Source of the DNA: Pedobacter soli
GTDB taxonomy: Bacteria; Bacteroidota; Bacteroidia; Sphingobacteriales; Sphingobacteriaceae
DNA length: 64,000 bases
Assembly (NCBI RefSeq): GCF_900101435.1
Contig: NZ_FMZH01000014.1
Coordinates: 55,159 to 119,158 of the forward strand
Reading direction: 5' to 3'
Positions 35,713-44,042 of this stretch are shown piece by piece. The notes under the pieces were generated by a model that worked only from the letters and a program-made list of their open reading frames with translations, was not told the origin of the DNA and did not search any database. The position numbers and the translations under genes are program-made. Every line of letters starts with the position of its first letter. The first letter of the stretch is position 1.

Positions 35713-37098
35713 ATGATCAAGAGAAGTTTAATTATAGCCTGTTTGTCGATTCTTTTTAGCGGATTAACTTTTGCGCAACGAAAATCCGGACAAAAGCCCA
35801 ATATCGTTTTTATTATGGCCGATGATTTGGGTTATGGCGATGTAGGCGTTTACGGACAAAAGCTGATCCTGACACCCAATATCGATCAGTTGGCTAAGGA
35901 AGGGACTAGGTTTACCGATTTTTATGCCGGCGCTCCGGTTTGTTCACCATCAAGGGGTTCAATTCTTACCGGGCTAAATACCGGTCATGCTACCATCAGG
36001 GGCAATGCAACCGATCAGGGTGGTCTTCCGGGCAAAAAAGGAAAAAATGTGGTTTACCGGGCTAATCTTACTAAAAACGATTACACCATAGGCAACCTCA
36101 TGCAGGATGCCGGATACAATACTGCGCTGGTTGGGAAATGGCATGTTGATGGCTACGATTCGCTGGCTACACCTTTGCAAAGGGGATTCGATCAGTTTTC
36201 GGGCTGGCTCGTCAACATACCGGCTACATACGCCAGTACCTATTGGCCCGACCATCGTTATGTAAATGGCAAACTCCAAACAATTGAAGCCAATATCAAC
36301 GCCAGAAAGGGTTATTACGAAACTAACATTTGTACCGACGAAGCATTGGCTTACCTGAAAACACAAAAAGACAATACAAAACCCTTCTTTTTGATGCTGA
36401 ACTTCAACAATCCGCATTCGCCACTCGATGTTCCCGATCAGGCCATTTATAAAAATAAGAACTGGCCTGAGGATATGAAAACCTATGCCGCCATGGTTTA
36501 TTACATGGATCAATCAGTAGGAAAGATAAAAGATTACCTCCTTAAAAGTGGATTATCTGAAAATACGATTGTCTTTTTTGCTTCCGATAACGGTCCGCGG
36601 TCAGAACCTACCAGTCAGCTCAAAGCTGTTTCGGAGTTTTTCGATTCGAACGGGCAACTAAAGGGCTATAAAAGAGATTTGTACGATGGCGGCATCCGCA
36701 TTCCGTTTATTGCATGGGCACCTTTTATTAAAAATGCACCCAAAACGAGCAGTGTACCGGGATACTTCCCCGATATTATGCCCACATTTGCCGAAATTGC
36801 AGGTAAAACCAGTGGTTTTAAAACAGATGGCGCCAGTATTTATCCCGTAATTAAAGGGAGCAAGGCTAATGCAGACCGTTTTTTGTATTGGGAATTTTTT
36901 GAGCTAGGCTTTGAGCAAGCTGTGCGTTATGGCCAGTGGAAAGGTGTAAAAAGGCACCATAAACTGGAACTTTACGATTTGAAAACCGATATCGGCGAGA
37001 CTAAAGATGTAGCTGCAGCCCACCCTGATTTGGTAAAGAAAATGGAAGATTACCTGTTAACTGCAAGAACGGAGTCGCCATATTGGACGGTTAAATAA
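35713..37098 (+). CDS. Secreted sulfatase (type I, formylglycine)
   Basis: 461 residues with a signal peptide (…SGLTFAQ). The alkaline-phosphatase-like fold shows IVFIMADDLGYGDVG (metal ligands) and the CSPSRGSILTG motif whose Cys is converted to formylglycine. Other marks are GKWHVDGYDS and FFASDNGPRSE. The substrate cannot be read from the sequence; S1-family sulfatases of this type act on sulfated glycans such as chondroitin, mucin or heparan-type sugars. No maturase gene is present in the window. The frame is open to 35584 but the promoter and signal peptide favour 35713. Confidence 0.92.
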   Translation: MIKRSLIIACLSILFSGLTFAQRKSGQKPNIVFIMADDLGYGDVGVYGQKLILTPNIDQLAKEGTRFTDFYAGAPVCSPSRGSILTGLNTGHATIRGNATDQGGLPGKKGKNVVYRANLTKNDYTIGNLMQDAGYNTALVGKWHVDGYDSLATPLQRGFDQFSGWLVNIPATYASTYWPDHRYVNGKLQTIEANINARKGYYETNICTDEALAYLKTQKDNTKPFFLMLNFNNPHSPLDVPDQAIYKNKNWPEDMKTYAAMVYYMDQSVGKIKDYLLKSGLSENTIVFFASDNGPRSEPTSQLKAVSEFFDSNGQLKGYKRDLYDGGIRIPFIAWAPFIKNAPKTSSVPGYFPDIMPTFAEIAGKTSGFKTDGASIYPVIKGSKANADRFLYWEFFELGFEQAVRYGQWKGVKRHHKLELYDLKTDIGETKDVAAAHPDLVKKMEDYLLTARTESPYWTVK

Positions 37099-37141
37099 AA
37101 CAGCACTTAGAACTTGTCTTGTAGCATGCCAAAAAGGTTAG

Positions 37142-38035
37142 CTACAAGGCGATATTATGATCTCTTTTAAACGATAGCGGAGATAAACCTGCATGTTTTT
37201 TAAAGTACTTTCCGAAGAAGGAAGGATTACTGAAATGGAGCTCTTCGGCAATTTCCGAAATGTTCATTACATGCCCGGTAAGTAATAATTTGGCTTCTCT
37301 GATTACAAAATCATCTATATGCTCTCCGGCCGACCTTCCGGTAACCTGTTTAACTACCTGCGAAAGATGCCTTGGTGTAATGTGCAGGCAGTTGGCATAA
37401 TAAATTACCCGTTTTTCTGCTTTAAAACGCTCCGATACCAACGATAAAAACCGGTTGGTAAGCTCTACCTTGCTGTTAATAGCCGCTTCAGGCAGTTTCT
37501 TTTGCTTCTCGTTTAGTAAAAAGATATCGTAAACAATAGATAAAAAGCTATTGTGTATAATATCATCAATGTGGCGGGTATGTTTAGAGATCGAAAGCCG
37601 GTTTTGAAGTGCCATCATATCAGCCAATACCTGCTCATATTCTGCTTTCGAAAGCGAAAACTTTAACAATTCGTTCCCGTTAAATATTTTATAGGTTTCG
37701 GCAATATTAAAGAATATCCCTTTCCGTGCCAGGTAGCTTTTATTAAAATGCGTAAAAATAACCGTAGCATCGGGTTCTTCTGGTATTTCGTAGATATGAT
37801 CGGGCAGCATACATAAAATGTCGCGGGCGTTTAAAATATGCGCTACAAAATTGATCTTGATTTTCAGGCTCCCTTTTTTAACCATTAAAATCCCGAAATC
37901 GGTTGATCGGAAAGGTGATTTGGGGCACTCATTTCCACTGGCACTATTGTATATCGATACCATCAACTCAACACCTCTAAGGGTATCGGCGTGGCCCGAT
38001 GACGATAGCTTTTTGCCTGGATGCAATTGTCCCAT
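37142..38035 (-). CDS. AraC-family transcriptional regulator
   Basis: 297 residues: an N-terminal cupin-like sensing domain and a C-terminal AraC double helix-turn-helix (KRVIYYANCLHITPRHLSQVVKQVTG and MNISEIAEELHFSNPSFFGKYFKKHAGLSP). It is soluble, without membrane helices. It is convergent with the sulfatase and divergent from the sphingolipid operon; either could be its target. A weak hairpin (CTTGTAGC at 37118 with GCTACAAG at 37141) sits in the convergent gap. Confidence 0.9.
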   Translation of the reverse strand: MGQLHPGKKLSSSGHADTLRGVELMVSIYNSASGNECPKSPFRSTDFGILMVKKGSLKIKINFVAHILNARDILCMLPDHIYEIPEEPDATVIFTHFNKSYLARKGIFFNIAETYKIFNGNELLKFSLSKAEYEQVLADMMALQNRLSISKHTRHIDDIIHNSFLSIVYDIFLLNEKQKKLPEAAINSKVELTNRFLSLVSERFKAEKRVIYYANCLHITPRHLSQVVKQVTGRSAGEHIDDFVIREAKLLLTGHVMNISEIAEELHFSNPSFFGKYFKKHAGLSPLSFKRDHNIAL

Positions 38036-38554
38036 TCTGGTGTTAAATTATTGGTCTTATTAGTCGTTAAAATCGTTTAGGTTTTTGTGTTTCAAATTGT
38101 GCTTAAACGAGCCGGTTTTTCCTGGTTTCAAATGTATGTTTTGGACGATAATATTTTTTTATTTTTTAAAAATTTGACGAAATTTTGATTAAAAATCAAT
38201 CGTTTGATTAATTTTTTAGATAATGTTTTAATGCTTTAATATGTTAAATATTAGTGTTTTGTGTTTGTTTTTGAAGCTTGTTAGGCCTTTTTTAGGTCGA
38301 TTTTTGAATTTTACCTTTTTATTTAAAAAGTCAAATAGTAGAACGGTCAATTCATCTAAATGTCATATTCAACCGATCCACCTTTTTGACCAATATATCC
38401 CACTTTTCAACCTTTTTTTAGGTCAGATTCTGCGTTAAAATTGTGTTAACAAAACATCAGATAAAAGTGAAGGGCTACCGGCTTTTTGCTAATGGAATTG
38501 ATGCGTTTGGTGTAAAATGATATGCTTCAAACAAGACAGAATAAAGCATTTGGC
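38036..38554. other. AT-rich intergenic region before the sphingolipid operon
   Basis: About 490-520 bases between the divergent AraC gene and SPT. It contains long T-runs and repeated TTTTTAGGTC (38290, 38407), but no exact TAnnTTTG box and no gene that I can support. It probably holds the promoter of the ten-gene operon downstream. Confidence 0.5.
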
Positions 38555-39760
38555 ATGCGTAAAAAACTACAGGATAGAATTGCTTCATTTAAAGATGCAA
38601 CACTTATAAAAGAAAAAGGATTGTACCCTTATTTCAGGTCAATTGAATCGGCTCAGGATACTGAGGTGGTGATAAATGGGAAAAAAGTACTGATGTTTGG
38701 CTCTAATTCTTATTTGGGGCTTACCAATCACCCAGAAATTAAAAAAGCTTCAAAAAATGCCATCGATAAGTATGGTACAGGTTGTGCGGGTTCACGTTTT
38801 TTAAACGGCTCACTCGATATTCACCTCGAACTTGAGCAACGCCTGGCAAATTATGTCGGAAAAGAAGCTGCAGTATTATTTAGTACCGGTTTTCAGGTAA
38901 ATCTGGGCGTAATTTCCTGTCTGCTCGATCGCAACGATTACCTTATTCTGGATGAATACGATCATGCTTCAATTATCGATGGGAGCAGGCTTTCTTTTTC
39001 CAGAACGATAAAATACGCCCATAACGATATGGATGATTTGCGCAGTAAACTAAGCCGTTTACCAGCCGATTCTGCTAAGCTTATTGTTTCTGACGGTATT
39101 TTTAGCATGGAAGGCGATTTGGTTAATTTGCCCGAAATGGTCGAAATAGCCGACGAGTTTGGCGCCAATATCATGATGGATGATGCCCATAGTCTGGGTG
39201 TAATTGGTTTTAATGGGGCAGGTACCGCTTCGCATTTTAACCTGACCAATAAGGTAGACCTGATTATGGGAACTTTCAGTAAATCGCTGGCTTCGCTGGG
39301 TGGTTTTATTGCCGCCAATACCGAAACCATCGAATTTATTAAACATCGAGCCCGCTCGCTCATGTTTAGTGCAAGCATGCCACCTTCGGCTGTAGCCAGT
39401 GTTATTGCCGCACTCGATATTATAGAAAGGGAGCCCGAGCGTATTGATAAACTCTGGGCCAATACCAATTACGCCAAAAAACTTTTGCTGGATGCCGGAT
39501 TTGATATCGGTCACAGCAATAGCCCGATTATTCCGGTGTATATCAGAGACAATACGGCAACCTTTATGATTACCAATATCCTGCAGGAGAATGGCATATT
39601 CGTTAATCCGGTCGTATCGCCTGCTGTGCCTTCTGATTCTTCGCTCATCCGTTTTTCGCTGATGGCTACGCATAGTTTTGAGCAAATAGAAATGGCTGTA
39701 GCACAATTGAAAGCTGCCTTTGTTGCGGTGAATGTTAACCTCTTAAATGTAAGGTTATGA
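38555..39760 (+). CDS. spt: Serine palmitoyltransferase (alpha-oxoamine synthase)
   Basis: About 401 residues, PLP-dependent fold type I. It condenses serine with an acyl-CoA to 3-ketodihydrosphingosine, the first step of sphingolipid synthesis. It closely follows my recollection of the Sphingobacterium multivorum enzyme: GLYPYFRSIES, MFGSNSYLGLTNHPE, KYGTGCAGSRFLNG, DDAHSLGVIG and the PLP-lysine motif GTFSKSLASLGGF. No signal peptide. The ATG at 38555 (MRKKLQDRIASF) matches the family start; another ATG eleven codons upstream (38522) is possible. Its last codon overlaps the next gene by four bases. Confidence 0.93.
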   Translation: MRKKLQDRIASFKDATLIKEKGLYPYFRSIESAQDTEVVINGKKVLMFGSNSYLGLTNHPEIKKASKNAIDKYGTGCAGSRFLNGSLDIHLELEQRLANYVGKEAAVLFSTGFQVNLGVISCLLDRNDYLILDEYDHASIIDGSRLSFSRTIKYAHNDMDDLRSKLSRLPADSAKLIVSDGIFSMEGDLVNLPEMVEIADEFGANIMMDDAHSLGVIGFNGAGTASHFNLTNKVDLIMGTFSKSLASLGGFIAANTETIEFIKHRARSLMFSASMPPSAVASVIAALDIIEREPERIDKLWANTNYAKKLLLDAGFDIGHSNSPIIPVYIRDNTATFMITNILQENGIFVNPVVSPAVPSDSSLIRFSLMATHSFEQIEMAVAQLKAAFVAVNVNLLNVRL

Positions 39761-40878
39761 GGGTAATTAAACCGGTCACGGATAAAAAAGATTTAAAGGC
39801 TTTTATTGATTTCCCGCATACACTTTATGCCGGCGATCCCAATTATGTGCCCGAACTTTTTATCGCCCAAAGAGATCTGCTTACGCCGGGCAAACATCCG
39901 TTTTTTCAACATTCTACCATAGCGCTTTTTTTGCTATTGGATGGAAGTGAAATTATCGGCCGTATTGCAGCCATTGAAAATACACGCCACAATCAGGTTT
40001 ACGAGGCAACAGATGGTTTTTTTGGCTTTTTTGATTGTATAAACGATGAGGATGCAGCCGAGCTATTAATCCAAAAGGTACATCAATGGCTCGAGGCCAG
40101 AAAGCTTACCCGCGTACTAGGACCGGTAAATTTCTCTACCAACGAGGTTTGTGGTTTATTGATTGAAGGTTTTGATGGTCCGCCTGTGGCCATGATGCCT
40201 TACAATGCGCCTTATTATTTGCCCCTGCTCGAAAAAATGGGCTACGCAAAAAATGTCGATCTGCGTGCTTATCGCTATACCGTAGAAAATTATAGTGACC
40301 GGTCGCTTAAGCTGATGGACCGGATTAAGGAAAGATTACTCCGGAACAACATCACCATCCGCCACATCAACATGAAAAAATTTGCTGAAGAGCGCGATGC
40401 CCTGAGAGAAGTGTACAACAAAGCCTGGGATAAAAACCTTGGGTTTGTACCCATGAGCGATGCTGAATTTGAGTATACAGCCAACGATCTTAAGCTGATT
40501 CTCGATCCTAAATTCTGTATCATGGCCGAGCAGGAAGGCAAGATTGTCGGTTTTGCACTGGCCATACCCGATATCAATCAGGTGCTCATTAAAATCAAAC
40601 GAGGCAGGTTGTTTCCAACGGGGTTAATTAAGCTACTGGCTAACAAAAAGAAGATAAATGGCATCAGGATTATGCTGCTGGGGGTGGTAGATGGCTACCG
40701 GAAGATGGGCATTGAGGCTTGTCTTTACGGGGAAATCATCAGGCATTTTCTGGAAAAGAAAATGAAATATGCCGAGGCGAGCTGGACACTGGAACATAAT
40801 GATATGGTAAACAGGCCGATTGAAGATATTGGTGGAAAACTCTATCGCAAGTATCGAATTCTGGAAAAAAATCTATGA
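39757..40878 (+). CDS. GNAT-like acyltransferase, candidate bacterial ceramide synthase
   Basis: 373 residues. The N-terminal segment (FIDFPHTLYAGDPNYVPELF, KHPFFQHSTIALFLL, GRIAAIENTRHN) and the C-terminal GNAT half (VGFALAIPDINQ, LLGVVDGYRKMGIEACLYGEI) match the large GNAT-like family to which Caulobacter bCerS belongs. There it N-acylates 3-ketosphinganine. Here it overlaps spt by four bases and is followed by an SDR gene, the same functional trio. I infer ceramide synthase activity; only the family resemblance and gene order support this. No membrane helices. Confidence 0.8.
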   Translation: MRVIKPVTDKKDLKAFIDFPHTLYAGDPNYVPELFIAQRDLLTPGKHPFFQHSTIALFLLLDGSEIIGRIAAIENTRHNQVYEATDGFFGFFDCINDEDAAELLIQKVHQWLEARKLTRVLGPVNFSTNEVCGLLIEGFDGPPVAMMPYNAPYYLPLLEKMGYAKNVDLRAYRYTVENYSDRSLKLMDRIKERLLRNNITIRHINMKKFAEERDALREVYNKAWDKNLGFVPMSDAEFEYTANDLKLILDPKFCIMAEQEGKIVGFALAIPDINQVLIKIKRGRLFPTGLIKLLANKKKINGIRIMLLGVVDGYRKMGIEACLYGEIIRHFLEKKMKYAEASWTLEHNDMVNRPIEDIGGKLYRKYRILEKNL

Positions 40879-41864
40879 AAAAGCGGATTCTGATTACCGG
40901 TGCTACAGGTTTTGTGGGTTTTCATTTAATCGAAGCAGCCTTATCAAATGGCCTGGAGGTTTTTGCCAATGTTCGTAAATCGAGCCAAACCGGTCATTTA
41001 CAGGGTTTAGCTATCAGTTTTGTGGAGCTCGATTTCGAGTCTATTTACCAGATGACCAGGCATATTGAGGAGTACAAGTACGATTATGTAATCCATGCGG
41101 CAGCGGTAACCAAGGCCGAAAACCTCGACCAGTACAACAAATACAATGCAGCCTATACCCGCAACCTGGCCATAGCGGTTACGCAGGCAACACATCAGGT
41201 AGAAAAGTTTGTGTTTGTAAGCAGCCTTGCTGCATTGGGACCGCTAAAAAAGGTTGGCTATCAGCTGAGTGATAATGGGGCCTCAAATCCGGTAACCTAC
41301 TATGGTAAAAGTAAAGCTTTGGCCGAAACCTATTTACAAAATATAGAGAAGCTGCCCTGGCTGGTCTTTCGACCAACGGCAGTTTATGGACCACGAGAGC
41401 GCGAAATACTGATGGTAATTAAAGCTATAAACCGCGGCGTTGAGGTGTACATGGGCGATAAAGAGCAGCAGCTGAGCTTTGTTTATGTCAAAGATCTAGC
41501 CCAAATTATGATCAGTTCGCTGCAATCGGCAGTGGTTAACAAAAGCTATAATGTTTCTGATGGGCAGGTTTACAGCAGGTCTGCCTTTTCTGAGCATACG
41601 CGGGCCATTATGCAAAAGAAAACCTTTAAAGTGCAGGTGCCGTTGCCACTCATTAAGGGCATTGCCTGGGGCCTCGAAAAAGGGTATAAGCTCCTCCGTA
41701 AAATACCTACGCTAAACATCGATAAGGTGAATGAGCTTACGGGTATTAACTGGAGCTGCGACATTAAAAATATTAAAAACGACCTCGGTTTCAGTCCACG
41801 ATACCAGCTGCAACAAGGTTTAGAAGAAACAATAAAATGGTATCAGCTTAACAAATGGTTATAA
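40875..41864 (+). CDS. Extended SDR / NAD(P)-dependent epimerase-dehydratase, candidate ceramide reductase
   Basis: 329 residues. Rossmann motif ILITGATGFVGFHLIEAA, VIHAAAVTKAEN, FVSSLAALG and the catalytic YYGKSK (YxxxK). The family includes Caulobacter CerR, which reduces the 3-oxo group of oxo-ceramide. It overlaps the upstream gene by four bases, so spt, the acyltransferase and this gene are translationally coupled. The assignment to 3-keto reduction is inference from context; other extended SDRs act on nucleotide sugars or sterols. Confidence 0.82.
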   Translation: MKKRILITGATGFVGFHLIEAALSNGLEVFANVRKSSQTGHLQGLAISFVELDFESIYQMTRHIEEYKYDYVIHAAAVTKAENLDQYNKYNAAYTRNLAIAVTQATHQVEKFVFVSSLAALGPLKKVGYQLSDNGASNPVTYYGKSKALAETYLQNIEKLPWLVFRPTAVYGPREREILMVIKAINRGVEVYMGDKEQQLSFVYVKDLAQIMISSLQSAVVNKSYNVSDGQVYSRSAFSEHTRAIMQKKTFKVQVPLPLIKGIAWGLEKGYKLLRKIPTLNIDKVNELTGINWSCDIKNIKNDLGFSPRYQLQQGLEETIKWYQLNKWL

Positions 41865-41882
41865 GCATTTAAATAAGATAAG

Positions 41883-43208
41883 ATGACAGAACAAGTAAAA
41901 TCAGCAAATGGCAAACTGGGAATATTAATGCCAGGTCTGGGGGCGGTAGCTACAACCATGATTTCGGGCGTAGCAGCGGTTAAAAAAGGATTATCAAAGC
42001 CAATTGGTTCACTTACACAAATGGGCACCATCCGCATTGGTAAACGTACGGAGAAGAAAGAACCTAAAATTAAAGATTTTGTGCCGTTGGCTGCACTGGA
42101 GGATTTGGTTTTTGGTGGCTGGGACGTTTACGAAGATAACGTTTATGAAGCGGCTATGAATGCACGCGTACTGGATGCCAATTTACTGCGCGATGTAAAA
42201 GAAGAATTGCAGGCTATTAAGCCTATGCGTGCCGCTTTCGATCGCAATTATGTTAAAAACCTGGATGGCAAGTTTGTAAAAGATATCGATAACCGTTACG
42301 AACTGGCACTGGCTGTAATGGATGATATCACCAATTTTAAGGCCGATAACAATTGCGACCGCATTGTATTGGTTTGGTGTGGTTCTACCGAAATTTACTT
42401 CGAGCCTTCTGAGGTACACAACTCGCTGGCTGCTTTTGAGCAAGGTTTAAAAGACAACGATCCGCGCATTGCGCCAAGTATGATTTATGCCTATGCGGCA
42501 CTAAAACTTGGAATTCCTTTTGCCAACGGTGCTCCAAACTTAACAGTCGACATTCCGGCCTTGATCGAATTAGCAAAAGAAACCAATACCCCAATTGCCG
42601 GAAAAGATTTTAAAACCGGACAAACCTTAATGAAAACCATTCTGGCTCCGGGCCTTGCCGCCAGGTCTCTTGGTGTAAACGGCTGGTTTTCGGATAATAT
42701 TTTGGGTAACCGCGATGGTTTGGTGTTGGATGATCCGGATAACTTTAAAACCAAAGAAGTTTCTAAGCTGGGCGTACTGGAAGATATTTTCAAGCCTGAA
42801 ATCAACGCAGATTTATATGGCGATATGTACCACAAAATCAGAATCAATTACTATCCGCCACATGGCGATAACAAAGAAAGCTGGGATAACATCGACATTT
42901 TTGGCTGGTTGGGTTATAAGATGCAGATTAAAATCAACTTCCTTTGTCGCGATTCGATTTTAGCTGCCCCAATTGTACTGGATTTGGCTTTATTTATTGA
43001 TTTGGCTAAACGTGCAAACCTTTCGGGCATTCAGGAGTGGCTTTCGTTCTATTTAAAATCGCCGCAAACCATTCCGGGGGTACCAGCAGAGAACGACATT
43101 TTTAAACAGCTGATTAAGCTTCAAAATACCCTGCGCTACATCATGGGCGAAGAGTTAATTACCCATTTGGGGCAGGATTATGAAGAAGAAGTGGTAGAAA
43201 CGGCATAG
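41883..43208 (+). CDS. Inositol-3-phosphate synthase (MIPS)
   Basis: 441 residues; converts glucose-6-phosphate to inositol-3-phosphate with NAD. Features: LGILMPGLGAVATTMISG (dinucleotide loop), RIVLVWCGSTEIY, GKDFKTGQTLMKTILAPG, GVNGWFSDNILGNRDG and KINFLCRDSILAAPIVLDL. It lies 18 bases after the SDR gene. In Bacteroides this enzyme supplies the head group for inositol lipids. Its position between ceramide genes and lipid phosphotransferase genes points to the same use here. Confidence 0.93.
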   Translation: MTEQVKSANGKLGILMPGLGAVATTMISGVAAVKKGLSKPIGSLTQMGTIRIGKRTEKKEPKIKDFVPLAALEDLVFGGWDVYEDNVYEAAMNARVLDANLLRDVKEELQAIKPMRAAFDRNYVKNLDGKFVKDIDNRYELALAVMDDITNFKADNNCDRIVLVWCGSTEIYFEPSEVHNSLAAFEQGLKDNDPRIAPSMIYAYAALKLGIPFANGAPNLTVDIPALIELAKETNTPIAGKDFKTGQTLMKTILAPGLAARSLGVNGWFSDNILGNRDGLVLDDPDNFKTKEVSKLGVLEDIFKPEINADLYGDMYHKIRINYYPPHGDNKESWDNIDIFGWLGYKMQIKINFLCRDSILAAPIVLDLALFIDLAKRANLSGIQEWLSFYLKSPQTIPGVPAENDIFKQLIKLQNTLRYIMGEELITHLGQDYEEEVVETA

Positions 43209-43663
43209 TGTTTTTTCACAAGCTCATATCTACTGCCTTCGGCATTGGCTACATTGGCAAGGGTGCAGGTACCGTCGCTGCGGCGGTTACCTGCGCCCTC
43301 TGGTGGTTTTTGCAAACCCCATACACCAATCCGTACCTGTGGCCTTTTTTATCGTCGATATTTATTTTGCTGATTGGCGTAATTACCGGCGATGAAGTAG
43401 AAAAAGTATGGGGAAAAGACCACCAAAGGGTGGTGATAGATGAAGTAGCCGGAATGGGCATTGCCTTGCTCTGTGTGCCCTTAAAATGGCCGTATTACTT
43501 AATGGCTTTAGTTCTTTTCAGGTTTTTCGATATCGCCAAACCCTTTTACATCAGAGATATGGAAGTATTACCCGGTGGATGGGGCGTAATGGCCGATGAT
43601 GTACTGGCGGGAATTTATGCCAATGTGGTGTTGCAGGGGATTATTCTTTTAGGCCTGTTTTAA
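43208..43663 (+). CDS. PgpA-like phosphatase, candidate phosphatidylinositol-phosphate phosphatase
   Basis: 151 residues with about four membrane segments. PgpA marks: IGKGAGTVAAA, VVIDEVAGMGIALL, FRFFDIAKPFYIRDME, LPGGWGVMADDVLAGIYAN. PgpA dephosphorylates phosphatidylglycerophosphate; in inositol-lipid clusters a PgpA-like enzyme is expected to turn phosphatidylinositol phosphate into phosphatidylinositol. The start is GTG at 43208, overlapping the last base of the MIPS stop codon; no ATG fits the N-terminus. Confidence 0.88.
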   Translation: MFFHKLISTAFGIGYIGKGAGTVAAAVTCALWWFLQTPYTNPYLWPFLSSIFILLIGVITGDEVEKVWGKDHQRVVIDEVAGMGIALLCVPLKWPYYLMALVLFRFFDIAKPFYIRDMEVLPGGWGVMADDVLAGIYANVVLQGIILLGLF

Positions 43664-43664
43664 T

Positions 43665-44042
43665 ATGCTTACTTTTTTAAAAGCCCAGGCTTCATCGCTA
43701 ACCGCCTCGGCTACCGATTTTTTAGTTACCGCCCTTACCGTAAGCATTTTTGGCTGGTGGTACCTGGCCGGAAGCATTACCGGTACCGTGGCTGGCGGAC
43801 TTGTTAACTTTTACATCAACCGGAACTGGGTTTTTAATGCCGGCAGGGCAGAAGTGAGGCAACAAATGATCAGGTACATGCTGGTTTGGGTTGGCAATTT
43901 ATTACTGGTAACCTCATTTGTTTACCTGCTTACCCATTTTTTTAAGCTCAATTACCTGTTCTCCAAAATAGCAGTTTCTGTGGTAATCGGAATCAGCTAC
44001 AATTATTATATGCAAAAGCAGTTTATTTTTCCCTTAAAATGA
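43665..44042 (+). CDS. GtrA-family small membrane protein
   Basis: 125 residues with four membrane helices and the GtrA pattern NFYINRNWVF near the middle and YNYYMQKQFIF at the end. GtrA proteins are linked to flipping or transfer of lipid-linked sugars. It lies one base after the PgpA-like gene and overlaps the next gene by four bases. A possible role is flipping a lipid precursor or glycosylated sphingolipid; that is inference. Confidence 0.88.
   Translation: MLTFLKAQASSLTASATDFLVTALTVSIFGWWYLAGSITGTVAGGLVNFYINRNWVFNAGRAEVRQQMIRYMLVWVGNLLLVTSFVYLLTHFFKLNYLFSKIAVSVVIGISYNYYMQKQFIFPLK

Noticed and set aside
35974..36513. 179-codon minus-strand open frame within the sulfatase
   Set aside because: Complementary to conserved sulfatase sequence; no independent evidence of coding.
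39059..39706. 215-codon open frame on the minus strand within SPT
   Set aside because: Antisense to a strongly conserved enzyme; no start context and no recognisable domain.
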